Part shown: piece after piece, positions 1 through 6,201 of the stretch
How the letters are laid out: each line of letters begins with the position of its first letter
Position numbering within the stretch: the stretch's first letter is position 1
From: Candidatus Omnitrophota bacterium
Lineage (GTDB): Bacteria; Omnitrophota; Gorgyraeia; JABMRG01; JAFGKX01
Assembly: GCA_016928375.1 (NCBI GenBank)
Contig: JAFGKX010000106.1
Coordinates: forward strand, 1-6,217
DNA length: 6,217 bases
Reading direction: 5' to 3'
Notes under the pieces: generated by a model
Databases searched by the model: none
Told to the model about the DNA's origin: nothing
What the model saw: the letters and a program-made list of their open reading frames with translations, nothing else
Translations under genes and position numbers: made by a program

Positions 1-3000
1 GCTCAAACTACATTCCTCGCTTTTGTGATGTCAACCGTTCCGGCTTCGTATACAAAATCTGCGAGTGAAGAATCGATTCTCAGGCCTTTGGCGAGCGTTT
101 TTTCTGGAGATATAGCGGGGGATTTGCCTTCTATAGTTTTAATGGGTAGTAAGATAAGAGAGGTTGTTTTTAATGAAGCGCATCAACGCCAAAGACAAAA
201 ATTAAACAGGCCTGTTAATATATTGTTTGTCGGCCCGCCCGGCGCATTGAAATCTACGATTATAAATATCGTTAAGAATGTTCTGGAGGAGTTAGGGCTT
301 AGGGTAGGAACGGTAGAACCAGGCAGCATTCCCGAGTGGGAAAAGTTTTCATTGAGCAATTTTGATAATAAAAACAGAGATAAAGATGTGCTTCTAATTG
401 AGGCTGTAAATAAATTACCAAAGGATGAAGGGGTTTTGGATTTATTCATTAGATTAGATGGAAGCTTGTTTGTGAGGCAGCAAAGAATAATAGCAGGCAG
501 CGGCTCTATGGAATATGCTCAAACAAGAACAGAGGCTGATGCGGCAGCTGATTATTCTAATAGGCCGGCAGATATAGTGTTAAACACAGATTCCATAAAA
601 GGCGCCTCAGCAGATGACATGATAAAAACTGCATTGGAAAAAGGCCTGAAAGCGGAGAAATCTTGGGTAAGGGTATTGGATATGGGCAGCGGTACAGGTA
701 TGGGCTTTTGGGGCCCACAGGCTTCTCATAATGCAATTAAACGCAGGGCTGCTGCGGCATTTTCCGGAGGAGATATAGACGCCGTAAGTATTATCGGCGT
801 AGATAATAACAAGGATAGGGTAAAGGCAGGCAGATATCGTGGCCAAAACATAATGCCTATGGATGCAGTAAATCTCGGATTTTTATCCGGCACATTTGAC
901 GTAGTCACATGTTTTAATCCATCAGCGAAATTTTCACTTAAATTTGTCAGATCAATAATACCCGAGGTTAAAAGAGTGCTAAAAAGCAACGGAGAATTTT
1001 GGATAGCGCCGTGGCAGTCCGATGTAGATAACGATTTGCAAAATTACCACCTGATGTTATATAAAAACATGCTAAAAAGAAATGGGTTTGTAGCTAAAAT
1101 ACAAGAGGATGCTTCGGGCTTTAAATTTGTTATTGCAAAAAAGCCGGCACAGACAGACGCTTACCCTGCTATTGATATGGCAGATGCAAAAACCGAAAAT
1201 GCAGATATGTTACGTCACCTTACGGAAGAATTTAATATAGAAGTAAGAGAGCACTGGAAATTATTTGGGGATATATTCGGTGCAGACAGTGTAGCTGCGC
1301 GGCGTTTATTAAGAATATATGTAAAACTTTACGACGATGTACGCAGCTCTAGGAATATATCCGAATATTTAAAAGTTGTTGATGTAATGTTTGAAGATGT
1401 ATATAGGGCATTAGACGAATTGCATTCTGTAAACATCATTTCTGATGATGAGCATCGGCTCGCAAGATATCACTTAGGTGTGCTAAGAGAAAGATTAGAA
1501 GAGTTCAAGCTTAAAAACCAAGGGTATAAAGTTGCACCTAAAAAAGCAGCGGCTGTTGTGCCTATGGAAGCGCTGCGATCTGCTGTGCAAATAGAAAGCT
1601 CGGCATTGCGAGGCATGGCTGCGGCAGAAAGCGTTGATGAGCATTTTGTAGAAGAAATATCCAGCGCAGGCAGGGTAACAGAAGAAGCCCTTATTATGCC
1701 TTTAAAGAAATTCCGCAACATGGTATTTTGTTCTGTATGGCATAATTCTTCCCGTAACGCGCAAAGAACCATGGGTAGTTTGGGCATTAGCAGAGAAGTT
1801 TTTCAAAGCTGGTTTGATTCCTCAAAAGGTAAAGGTAGGGAATCTTTTTCTATTGTCAATGAGTGGATAGACAAACGATGGAGCAGCATAGAGGAAGAAT
1901 ATATCTTGAGGGCGCTGGAAGTCGCAGGCGGAGATATTAAAAAAGCAGCGCAGTTACTTAGCATAACAGAGCATAAAATTCATAAAACATTAACCTTGGC
2001 CAGCGCAAAATATATTACCAAAGATGCCGCCATATCTGCAATCAGAAGCAATATCCCTGAAAATTTTATTTTTACAGATACAAGGCTGCCTGCTGTTCAG
2101 CAAAGAGCTATAACATATGTTACTCAGGATATATTTTTTAAAATAAGTTTATTAAAACACTGCACTGCGGAAGAAGTTGCGACAAAATCAAAATTGCTTA
2201 AAAAAAGAGTCCAGAACGGCGAAAGCCTTGAATCCGTGCTGCCTGAGGCATTTGCCCTTTTTTGCACTGCCTCAAAACTGGCCACCGGACAGGAGCCAAG
2301 TGCGCGTCAGGTGCAGGCTGCTGTCCTGCTTCATTTTAAGCGGGCTGTGGATATGAAATGCAGCGAAGGCAAAACCCTGTCAATAGCCATGGCAAGCTAT
2401 CTGAGTACGTTTAAAGGCAGGGTCGAAGTGCATACTTTTAATAATTATTTAAGCAGAAGAGACTGCCAGGATGTTGGAGGCATATTCTCAATGTTGGGCT
2501 TAAAAACAGCTGTGATTATACCGGATGATTCTTATGTCTATGACACGGACCATGTTAATTCCCATTCGCCATTTCCAAATTTAGCCATGGAAAACAAAGG
2601 TGGTTCCGTAAAAGAAAGAATGAGAGCGAGGAAATTTGTGTATAAAAACTGCGATATAATTTACGGTATGGGAGATATTTTTATATTTGATTATATGAAA
2701 GACTATATAGCCGAAGATGTTGATTCGACTGTGAGGCTAGGTAGTAATCCCAGCGCTGTTTTTGTAGATGAGGCTGACAGCAAAATAATCGATGAATCGC
2801 TCCACCCTTTAATTATAGGTGAGATAAACAGCAGAAAAACAGAAAAACATGCAAGTTTGTACAGGCGAATAAACAGCATTGCCGATAGTCTTGTCTTGGG
2901 CAGGCATTACCATATTTTACCCAATGGGCATAATGCAGTAATTGTTCTTACGGAAGAAGGGGAAAAAGCTATAAACCTTGTTTTAAAAACAGAGCACCTT

Positions 3001-4296
3001 CGGGGCGCTGGCATTATGCTTTCACCGGAAACGGTTATGATAGAAGCTATTAAAGCAAAATGCATTATAAAACCAAATGTGCATTTTGTAAAACGCAGAT
3101 CAGATGCTGTAATAGTGGATCCTTTTACTGGGAGGCTCAAGGAAGAAGAATGTTGGGCTAATATATTGCACCAGCTTGTTGAGGCAAGAAATAATTTATC
3201 AATAACACCGCTTATCAGCTCCATATGTCAGATAAATAGGATAAATTATTACAGGATGATGCAATCTACGTGCAGGCTGGGAATGATAAGCGGAACAATG
3301 GACGGAGTCGCTGATTTAATAAGGCAGTGTTTTGGCATGGAAGTTATATGTGTGCCCCTTCAATTCGAATCGCAGCTTACAAAGTTTTACCCTACTTTGG
3401 TAAAAAATGATGCTGAGCTGAAAGAGGCTGTATGGGAAGAGGTAAATGGGGTACTAAAAAGAGATTCTTCGGCAATTATTTTTGTTGATAACATAGCTGA
3501 AAGTCAGGATTTTTATAAATTCCTGCAAACTAAATTTCAGGAAAATGGACATGCTGAATTGCTGGGCAGGCTAAATGTATTAAACGATTTTCATTCCAAT
3601 CTTAAGGAATTCCAGGTAATACAGCATTTAAGCGAGCCTGGGACAGTAGTAGTGGCAACCAATGCTGCAGGAAGAGGCGTGCACATAAAAATAGGCCAGG
3701 CTATACGTGAATCGGAAATCGGAGGCCTTGTGATTATTGATACCAGGATAGGTAAAAGCAGAAGGATTGCGATACAAAGAGAAGAAAGAACAGCAAGGCG
3801 CGGTGAAAAAGGTTATGTAAAACCCATTTATTCCGAAAGAGACCCGCTATTTGCGGCTTATCTTGATACAATAAAAATCGAAATGGGAAGAAGATTCAGC
3901 GGAATAAGCGAAAGAGAGCTTGTGGACAGAGTACAGGAATTAGCTGATATTTTTGATAAAAGTTTAATCAGGCATGCGCTGCAATATGACGATATGCTTG
4001 ATAAGGTACGAACACAGTATTTTTCAATGAGAGAGAAGATGCTGCAAGGAAATTTTAAAAAGATGTTGGCGCGTACAAGTGCAATATGGAAAGATTTTTT
4101 ATCAAGATTATCTGTACTGCAAGCCGAAGAGAACTTATTGGATTACGTTGAATTATGCACAGAAACAGCTTTTCAGCTGGCTGTATATGACAATGAAATT
4201 GAATGCTTGATTCAAAAGAAAGCCGTCAGCCTTAAAGAAGCAGCAGCTGCGGCATCTTCAGCCCTAAGGCCTGCGGCATATGCAAAAGCAGCGTGA
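1..4296 (+). CDS. Giant multidomain protein: P-loop/methyltransferase/Fis-HTH/SecA-like motor fusion, 5'-partial
   Basis: The frame is open from base 1 to the TGA at 4294-4296, giving 1,423 residues from the first in-window start (GTG 25, then ATG 28). Residue numbers here count from that GTG. No in-frame stop or Shine-Dalgarno sequence lies in bases 1-24, so the true start is probably further upstream. Modules in order are: kinase-like P-loop (about 62-190), class I methyltransferase (205-374), helical region (395-510), Ala/Ser-rich linker (505-545), Fis-type helix-turn-helix region (555-657) and SecA-like ATPase (715-1405). No signal peptide is visible in the part present, so a cytosolic, possibly membrane-peripheral location is inferred. 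Ordinary SecA is roughly 800-900 residues and has no such N-terminal modules. This is therefore unlikely to be the housekeeping SecA and more likely a specialised paralogue. The SecA assignment is firm, the methyltransferase good and the kinase-like module tentative. Substrate and role cannot be deduced. Confidence 0.93.
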   Translation, partial: AQTTFLAFVMSTVPASYTKSASEESILRPLASVFSGDIAGDLPSIVLMGSKIREVVFNEAHQRQRQKLNRPVNILFVGPPGALKSTIINIVKNVLEELGLRVGTVEPGSIPEWEKFSLSNFDNKNRDKDVLLIEAVNKLPKDEGVLDLFIRLDGSLFVRQQRIIAGSGSMEYAQTRTEADAAADYSNRPADIVLNTDSIKGASADDMIKTALEKGLKAEKSWVRVLDMGSGTGMGFWGPQASHNAIKRRAAAAFSGGDIDAVSIIGVDNNKDRVKAGRYRGQNIMPMDAVNLGFLSGTFDVVTCFNPSAKFSLKFVRSIIPEVKRVLKSNGEFWIAPWQSDVDNDLQNYHLMLYKNMLKRNGFVAKIQEDASGFKFVIAKKPAQTDAYPAIDMADAKTENADMLRHLTEEFNIEVREHWKLFGDIFGADSVAARRLLRIYVKLYDDVRSSRNISEYLKVVDVMFEDVYRALDELHSVNIISDDEHRLARYHLGVLRERLEEFKLKNQGYKVAPKKAAAVVPMEALRSAVQIESSALRGMAAAESVDEHFVEEISSAGRVTEEALIMPLKKFRNMVFCSVWHNSSRNAQRTMGSLGISREVFQSWFDSSKGKGRESFSIVNEWIDKRWSSIEEEYILRALEVAGGDIKKAAQLLSITEHKIHKTLTLASAKYITKDAAISAIRSNIPENFIFTDTRLPAVQQRAITYVTQDIFFKISLLKHCTAEEVATKSKLLKKRVQNGESLESVLPEAFALFCTASKLATGQEPSARQVQAAVLLHFKRAVDMKCSEGKTLSIAMASYLSTFKGRVEVHTFNNYLSRRDCQDVGGIFSMLGLKTAVIIPDDSYVYDTDHVNSHSPFPNLAMENKGGSVKERMRARKFVYKNCDIIYGMGDIFIFDYMKDYIAEDVDSTVRLGSNPSAVFVDEADSKIIDESLHPLIIGEINSRKTEKHASLYRRINSIADSLVLGRHYHILPNGHNAVIVLTEEGEKAINLVLKTEHLRGAGIMLSPETVMIEAIKAKCIIKPNVHFVKRRSDAVIVDPFTGRLKEEECWANILHQLVEARNNLSITPLISSICQINRINYYRMMQSTCRLGMISGTMDGVADLIRQCFGMEVICVPLQFESQLTKFYPTLVKNDAELKEAVWEEVNGVLKRDSSAIIFVDNIAESQDFYKFLQTKFQENGHAELLGRLNVLNDFHSNLKEFQVIQHLSEPGTVVVATNAAGRGVHIKIGQAIRESEIGGLVIIDTRIGKSRRIAIQREERTARRGEKGYVKPIYSERDPLFAAYLDTIKIEMGRRFSGISERELVDRVQELADIFDKSLIRHALQYDDMLDKVRTQYFSMREKMLQGNFKKMLARTSAIWKDFLSRLSVLQAEENLLDYVELCTETAFQLAVYDNEIECLIQKKAVSLKEAAAAASSALRPAAYAKAA
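208..594 (+). other. Domain: degenerate nucleoside-kinase-like P-loop module (residues ~62-190)
   Basis: A hydrophobic strand NILFV leads into GPPGALKST (residues 70-78), a Walker A loop in which the Gly before the Lys is Leu (L75). A second strand, DVLLIE (121-126), sits where kinases of the uridine kinase/phosphoribulokinase type carry their acidic strand. It is followed by LFIRLDGSLFVRQQR, resembling the strand plus Arg-rich lid helix of those enzymes. The closing segment RPADIVLN (180-187) resembles the final ADIVI strand of the family. The similarity is by eye and weak, so another P-loop subfamily is possible. With L75 in the loop, nucleotide binding may be reduced or lost. The module begins about 40 residues after an Ala/Ser-rich linker-like stretch. 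Confidence 0.5.
637..1146 (+). other. Domain: class I SAM-dependent methyltransferase fold (residues ~205-374)
   Basis: Motif I is VLDMGSGTG (residues 217-225), the Gly-rich loop that contacts S-adenosylmethionine. The second strand IIGVDNN ends in Asp260, the usual ribose-binding acidic position. FDVVTCFNP (291-299) matches motif IV, and EVKRVLKSNGEFWIAPW matches the late helix-turn-strand, where most family members read RvLkpGG. The domain closes with a strand around FKFVIAKKP (366-374). All core elements are present and correctly spaced, so the fold is well supported and the cofactor site looks intact. The target (protein, small molecule, lipid or nucleic acid) cannot be read from the sequence. 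There is no NPPY/DPPY-type motif that would favour N6-adenine or glutamine methylation. Confidence 0.78.
1687..1995 (+). other. Domain: Fis-type helix-turn-helix region, probably tandem (residues ~555-657)
   Basis: The second copy is the clearer one. EEEYILRALEVAGGD (623-637) followed by IKKAAQLLSITEHKIHKTL (638-656) follows the Fis/NtrC C-terminal pattern, in which a helix ending in GGN/GGD is followed by AA-x-LLgIs and a recognition helix. An upstream segment, LGISREVFQSWFD (586-598), preceded by a helix from 563, resembles a diverged first copy. In Fis and NtrC-type regulators this motif binds DNA. Here it sits between a helical linker and a SecA-like ATPase, so DNA binding is possible but a structural or protein-interaction role is equally plausible. 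Confidence 0.6.
2167..4239 (+). other. Domain: divergent SecA-like ATPase motor lacking helical wing and zinc tail (residues ~715-1405)
   Basis: SecA powers preprotein passage through SecYEG by ATP hydrolysis. The order of matches is the SecA order. ESLESVLPEAFAL (733-745) matches the N-terminal helix, Q764 the Q-motif and MKCSEGKT (777-784) the Walker A, which is MRTGEGKT in E. coli. FNNYLSRRD matches VNDYLARRD, and VDEADS (914-919) is the Walker B with its catalytic Asp-Glu. A preprotein-crosslinking-like region follows (about 935-1035), then VDPFTGR (1031-1037), LHQLVEA (1048-1054) and GMISGTM (1086-1092). The second nucleotide-binding domain carries ATNAAGRGVHI (1211-1221) and SRRIAIQREERTARRG (1245-1260). 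YDDMLDKVR (1321-1329) matches the scaffold helix. W1355 to Y1374 resembles the two-helix finger. Only 14 residues separate L1340 from W1355, where E. coli SecA has about 100, so the helical wing domain appears missing. No CxCx8CH zinc motif follows. Confidence 0.9.
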
Positions 4297-4307
4297 TTTT
4301 ACGCTGC
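4288..4307. terminator. Inverted repeat spanning both convergent stop codons; candidate intrinsic terminator
   Basis: GCAGCGT (4288-4294) and ACGCTGC (4301-4307) are perfect 7-bp inverted repeats around the 6-base loop GATTTT. The plus-gene stop TGA (4294-4296) begins in the left arm. The minus-gene stop (TAA, complement of 4299-4301) lies in the loop and the first base of the right arm. On the minus strand the stem is followed by TTTT, a short U-tract, so it fits a weak Rho-independent terminator for the minus gene. On the plus strand the stem is followed by GGATAAAAG with no U-tract, so termination there would be poorer. Only 2 bp separate the two stops and there is no other space for a terminator. 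Confidence 0.5.
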
Positions 4308-5993
4308 GGATAAAAGCAGGGAATGAATTTTTTCTGGTTTAGCCAGATTGCCTGTTGTAAGGTCAAAAATTTCTATGCGAACAGAAGTTCCTGCGTGCGG
4401 CGATTCGTAAGCAACTGCAAGAAAATCAGTTTCAAAAATAGAGATATCCGCAACTTTTGTTTTGTTCGACCATCCCAGCCTAGCGAGCCTGCGTACGGTG
4501 TTTGTTTTGGGGTCAAATATAAGAAGGCTCGGAAAATCAAATCCTATTTCTGCGCTTGCGTCACCCATTTCGCCCATATATCCTGTGTATACTAAAAAAA
4601 GTCCGTTTATTTCTTTTAAAAACCCGCCCTGGCTTAAATACAATAAATTACCTGTGTATCTAAATTTCCCGGCCTCCATTTTATAAACGCTGGCCGCGTT
4701 ATCCGAACCAACGGACAATAATATATTTGCTTCTGGAAACAACATGTAGCCGTTGCTGAATTTCATGCTTTGATTTGCTGTGATATGTTTGGCTGTTAGG
4801 TCAGAACCTTCTGCGCTGCTAAGCCAGGGCCTAAAATCTTCATCCAGGGCAATTAAATGATTATCGGAGCTTAAAACAAACACTACCTTTTTTATGTCTT
4901 TCCCCTCAGGCTTGACATCGCATCGTATATATCTGTATCCATTGCATTCCCATGATTCATCGAAATTTATATCTTCAAATTTTATGTTGTAATCCATGAA
5001 AATCTCGGCAAGTTTAACGTCACGAGAGCTACGTGTATCTTTTTTCCTGGTAAGTTGCGCTATTTCGTTATTAACAGTTCTAAGGTTGTTATTGACAAGG
5101 TCAATTGAGAATAGGACGGCTTCTATATCTTTAATAACCTTGACATTTTCCGGCCTGCTTAACAATGCTTCAGTGAAAGCCAAGTATCGTTCTGCTATTT
5201 TTATGTTTGAAGAAAGCCGCCTTTCTTGTTCAGTTATTCCCGTGCCAAAAAGCATAGCTTGTTGTTGCCGCAGATCCTTAAGTTTCCCGGTTAAACGCGT
5301 TTTTTTAGCAAGTAAGTCGTCTATGCAAAATCCCTTATATTGCGTTAGCACAGCGTTATATTCTTTGCGTAATTGTCCCATTGCTTCCCTAAGGTCAGAT
5401 ATGATTTTTCTTCTAGCATCTACTTCGTTTGATATTCTCTCTTTTTCTGCAATTTCGTCCCGATAAACTATTGCATAAAGGTCAGTTATAGTTTTTTCGA
5501 GCGCTTCAAGTTCCCCTAAAACACTTTTTAACTTTTTGTATTGTTTCCGTGCAAGATGCCTTGTCCTTCTTCCAGCCTTAATATGTCTTAATGCGGGAAA
5601 TTTAGATTCCAGCCTAATTCTTACCCCACTTTTTTCTCCAAGGTCCCTCAATTTAGCTAATAATGCTTCTAACTTAGCTCTTAGCCTATCTTTTTCCGCA
5701 ACAAGCCATTGGTATCTGCTTACAGTTTGTATCTTTTTTATAACAACGAAGACAGGCTCAAGCTCTTCAGGCGCAATCCGCCTTACTTCGCCGCGGGCAA
5801 GAAGCTGTTCGCTGTTAAGCAAGCAAGAATTGTTATCGACTTTAATCGTGGTGTTTTTAGCGCTAATAGCTCTTAGAGTGTAGGTTTTGAAGGAGGGTGC
5901 AGAAGAATAGGATACATTAGTAGAAAATACTATTATAGTAATTATTAATAATATTTTAACAAATAGGAAAGGGGGACGCTTTATTATTTTCAT
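4299..5993 (-). CDS. Exported coiled-coil protein with beta-propeller-like C-terminal region, function unknown
   Basis: A 564-residue protein that I do not recognise as a named family. The start ATG (complement of 5991-5993) is the first possible one, since an in-frame TAA lies two codons further upstream. It is followed at once by a signal peptide: a basic MKIIKR, a hydrophobic core (about 9-23) and a probable cleavage site near residues 26-32. No lipobox Cys is present (the first Cys is 57), so it is probably a soluble periplasmic or secreted protein. Residues about 95-320 are rich in Lys, Arg, Glu and Leu with heptad-like spacing, suggesting long helices or coiled coils. Residues about 345-560 are beta-rich with repeat-like units such as LLIFDPKTNTVRRLARL (490-506) and VRIEIFDLTTGNL (538-550), the IFD-x-x-TG pattern common in WD40/YVTN-type propeller blades. 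Too few blades are evident for a full propeller. It converges on the SecA-like gene and has its own strong promoter. A role in scaffolding or surface assembly is only a guess. Confidence 0.9.
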   Translation of the reverse strand: MKIIKRPPFLFVKILLIITIIVFSTNVSYSSAPSFKTYTLRAISAKNTTIKVDNNSCLLNSEQLLARGEVRRIAPEELEPVFVVIKKIQTVSRYQWLVAEKDRLRAKLEALLAKLRDLGEKSGVRIRLESKFPALRHIKAGRRTRHLARKQYKKLKSVLGELEALEKTITDLYAIVYRDEIAEKERISNEVDARRKIISDLREAMGQLRKEYNAVLTQYKGFCIDDLLAKKTRLTGKLKDLRQQQAMLFGTGITEQERRLSSNIKIAERYLAFTEALLSRPENVKVIKDIEAVLFSIDLVNNNLRTVNNEIAQLTRKKDTRSSRDVKLAEIFMDYNIKFEDINFDESWECNGYRYIRCDVKPEGKDIKKVVFVLSSDNHLIALDEDFRPWLSSAEGSDLTAKHITANQSMKFSNGYMLFPEANILLSVGSDNAASVYKMEAGKFRYTGNLLYLSQGGFLKEINGLFLVYTGYMGEMGDASAEIGFDFPSLLIFDPKTNTVRRLARLGWSNKTKVADISIFETDFLAVAYESPHAGTSVRIEIFDLTTGNLAKPEKIHSLLLSAA

Positions 5994-6049
5994 GGTTAAT
6001 TATGAAGTTATATTTTAAATACTTTTTTAATATACGATAAATATGTTAA

Positions 6050-6078
6050 ATTATATCATAGACTGTTATGTGTGGCAA
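6050..6078 (-). promoter_or_regulatory. Sigma-70-type promoter of the exported coiled-coil gene
   Basis: On the minus strand a -35 hexamer TTGCCA (complement of 6073-6078) and a perfect -10 TATAAT (complement of 6050-6055) are separated by exactly 17 bp. The -10 is preceded by TGA, giving an extended -10 (TGn). Transcription should start near 6043, leaving an AT-rich leader of about 50 bases before the ATG at 5993. The leader contains no GGAGG-like sequence: the bases just before the start read AATTAACC. Initiation therefore probably relies on an unstructured A/U-rich leader rather than Shine-Dalgarno pairing. Confidence 0.75.
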
Positions 6079-6097
6079 GAAAAATTTTTAAAAATAA
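6079..6097 (-). promoter_or_regulatory. A/T-tract upstream of the -35, UP-element-like
   Basis: Immediately upstream of the -35 box, the minus strand reads TTATTTTTAAAAATTTTTC, including the perfect palindrome AAAAATTTTT (6080-6089). Phased A and T tracts in this position act as UP elements that contact the RNA polymerase alpha subunit in well-studied bacteria. They also bend DNA. The position relative to the promoter is right. The role is inferred. Confidence 0.4.
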
Positions 6098-6116
6098 GGC
6101 CAACCCCCTATTTTTT
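6090..6116. terminator. Weak bulged hairpin with flanking T-tracts, possible terminator insulating the promoter
   Basis: AAAAAT and AGG (6090-6095 and 6097-6099, with A6096 bulged) can pair with CCT, A and TTTTT (6107-6115) around a 7-base loop. On the minus strand the structure is followed by TTTTTAAAAATTTTT, so it could stop transcripts entering from the right before the promoter of the exported protein gene. Only two G-C pairs are in the stem, so it would be unstable. The same bases overlap the UP-like tract. Confidence 0.2.
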
Positions 6117-6140
6117 CGCAACCCCATTTCTACTGTCATC

Positions 6141-6188
6141 CCGATATGATAATGTCCTATTATACCGATTTAGAAATGTCCTCTATTG
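6141..6188. repeat. Two tandem diverged 24-bp units containing AATGTCCT
   Basis: Unit 1 (6141-6164) starts CCGATATGATAATGTCCT and unit 2 (6165-6188) starts CCGATTTAGAAATGTCCT. By hand 14 of these 18 positions match, and 16 of 24 over the full unit, at an exact 24-bp period. Short direct repeats of this size next to an outward promoter resemble transposase-binding sites at an insertion-sequence end. They could equally be paired operator sites for an unseen gene on the right. Confidence 0.55.
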
Positions 6189-6192
6189 ATAG

Positions 6193-6201
6193 TGCTATAA
6201 T
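6193..6201 (+). promoter_or_regulatory. Extended -10 element directed out of the right edge
   Basis: The sequence TGCTATAAT on the plus strand is a full TGn-TATAAT extended -10. No good -35 lies 16-18 bp upstream (6173-6178 is GAAATG), which extended -10 promoters can tolerate. Transcription would start near 6208 and run rightward out of the window. It directly follows the 24-bp repeats, as expected for an insertion-sequence terminal region driving its own transposase. No coding start is visible before the window ends. Confidence 0.3.

Noticed and set aside
1687..1995. Reading the giant protein as an NtrC-type sigma-54 activator because of the Fis-type HTH
   Set aside because: There is no AAA+ GAFTGA-type ATPase domain before the HTH. 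The ATPase that follows is clearly SecA-like.
183..3224. Open frames of 79-105 codons on the minus strand within the giant gene
   Set aside because: The plus-strand frame carries clear conserved motifs throughout these stretches. The antisense translations show no recognisable features.
1..4296. Possible frameshift or assembly join accounting for the fusion
   Set aside because: A single frame stays open across all modules with continuous linkers and even composition, and no stop or frame change is seen. Only read mapping could fully exclude a join.
4323..5883. Several open frames of 74-156 codons on the plus strand opposite the exported protein gene
   Set aside because: They lie entirely inside the 564-codon minus-strand gene, overlap each other, show no domain or signal features, and lack ribosome-binding sites. 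They look like shadows of the real gene.
6056..6139. 27-codon frame on the minus strand in the right intergenic region
   Set aside because: It has no ribosome-binding site, its end overlaps the -10 and spacer of the strong promoter, and its length is what chance would give.
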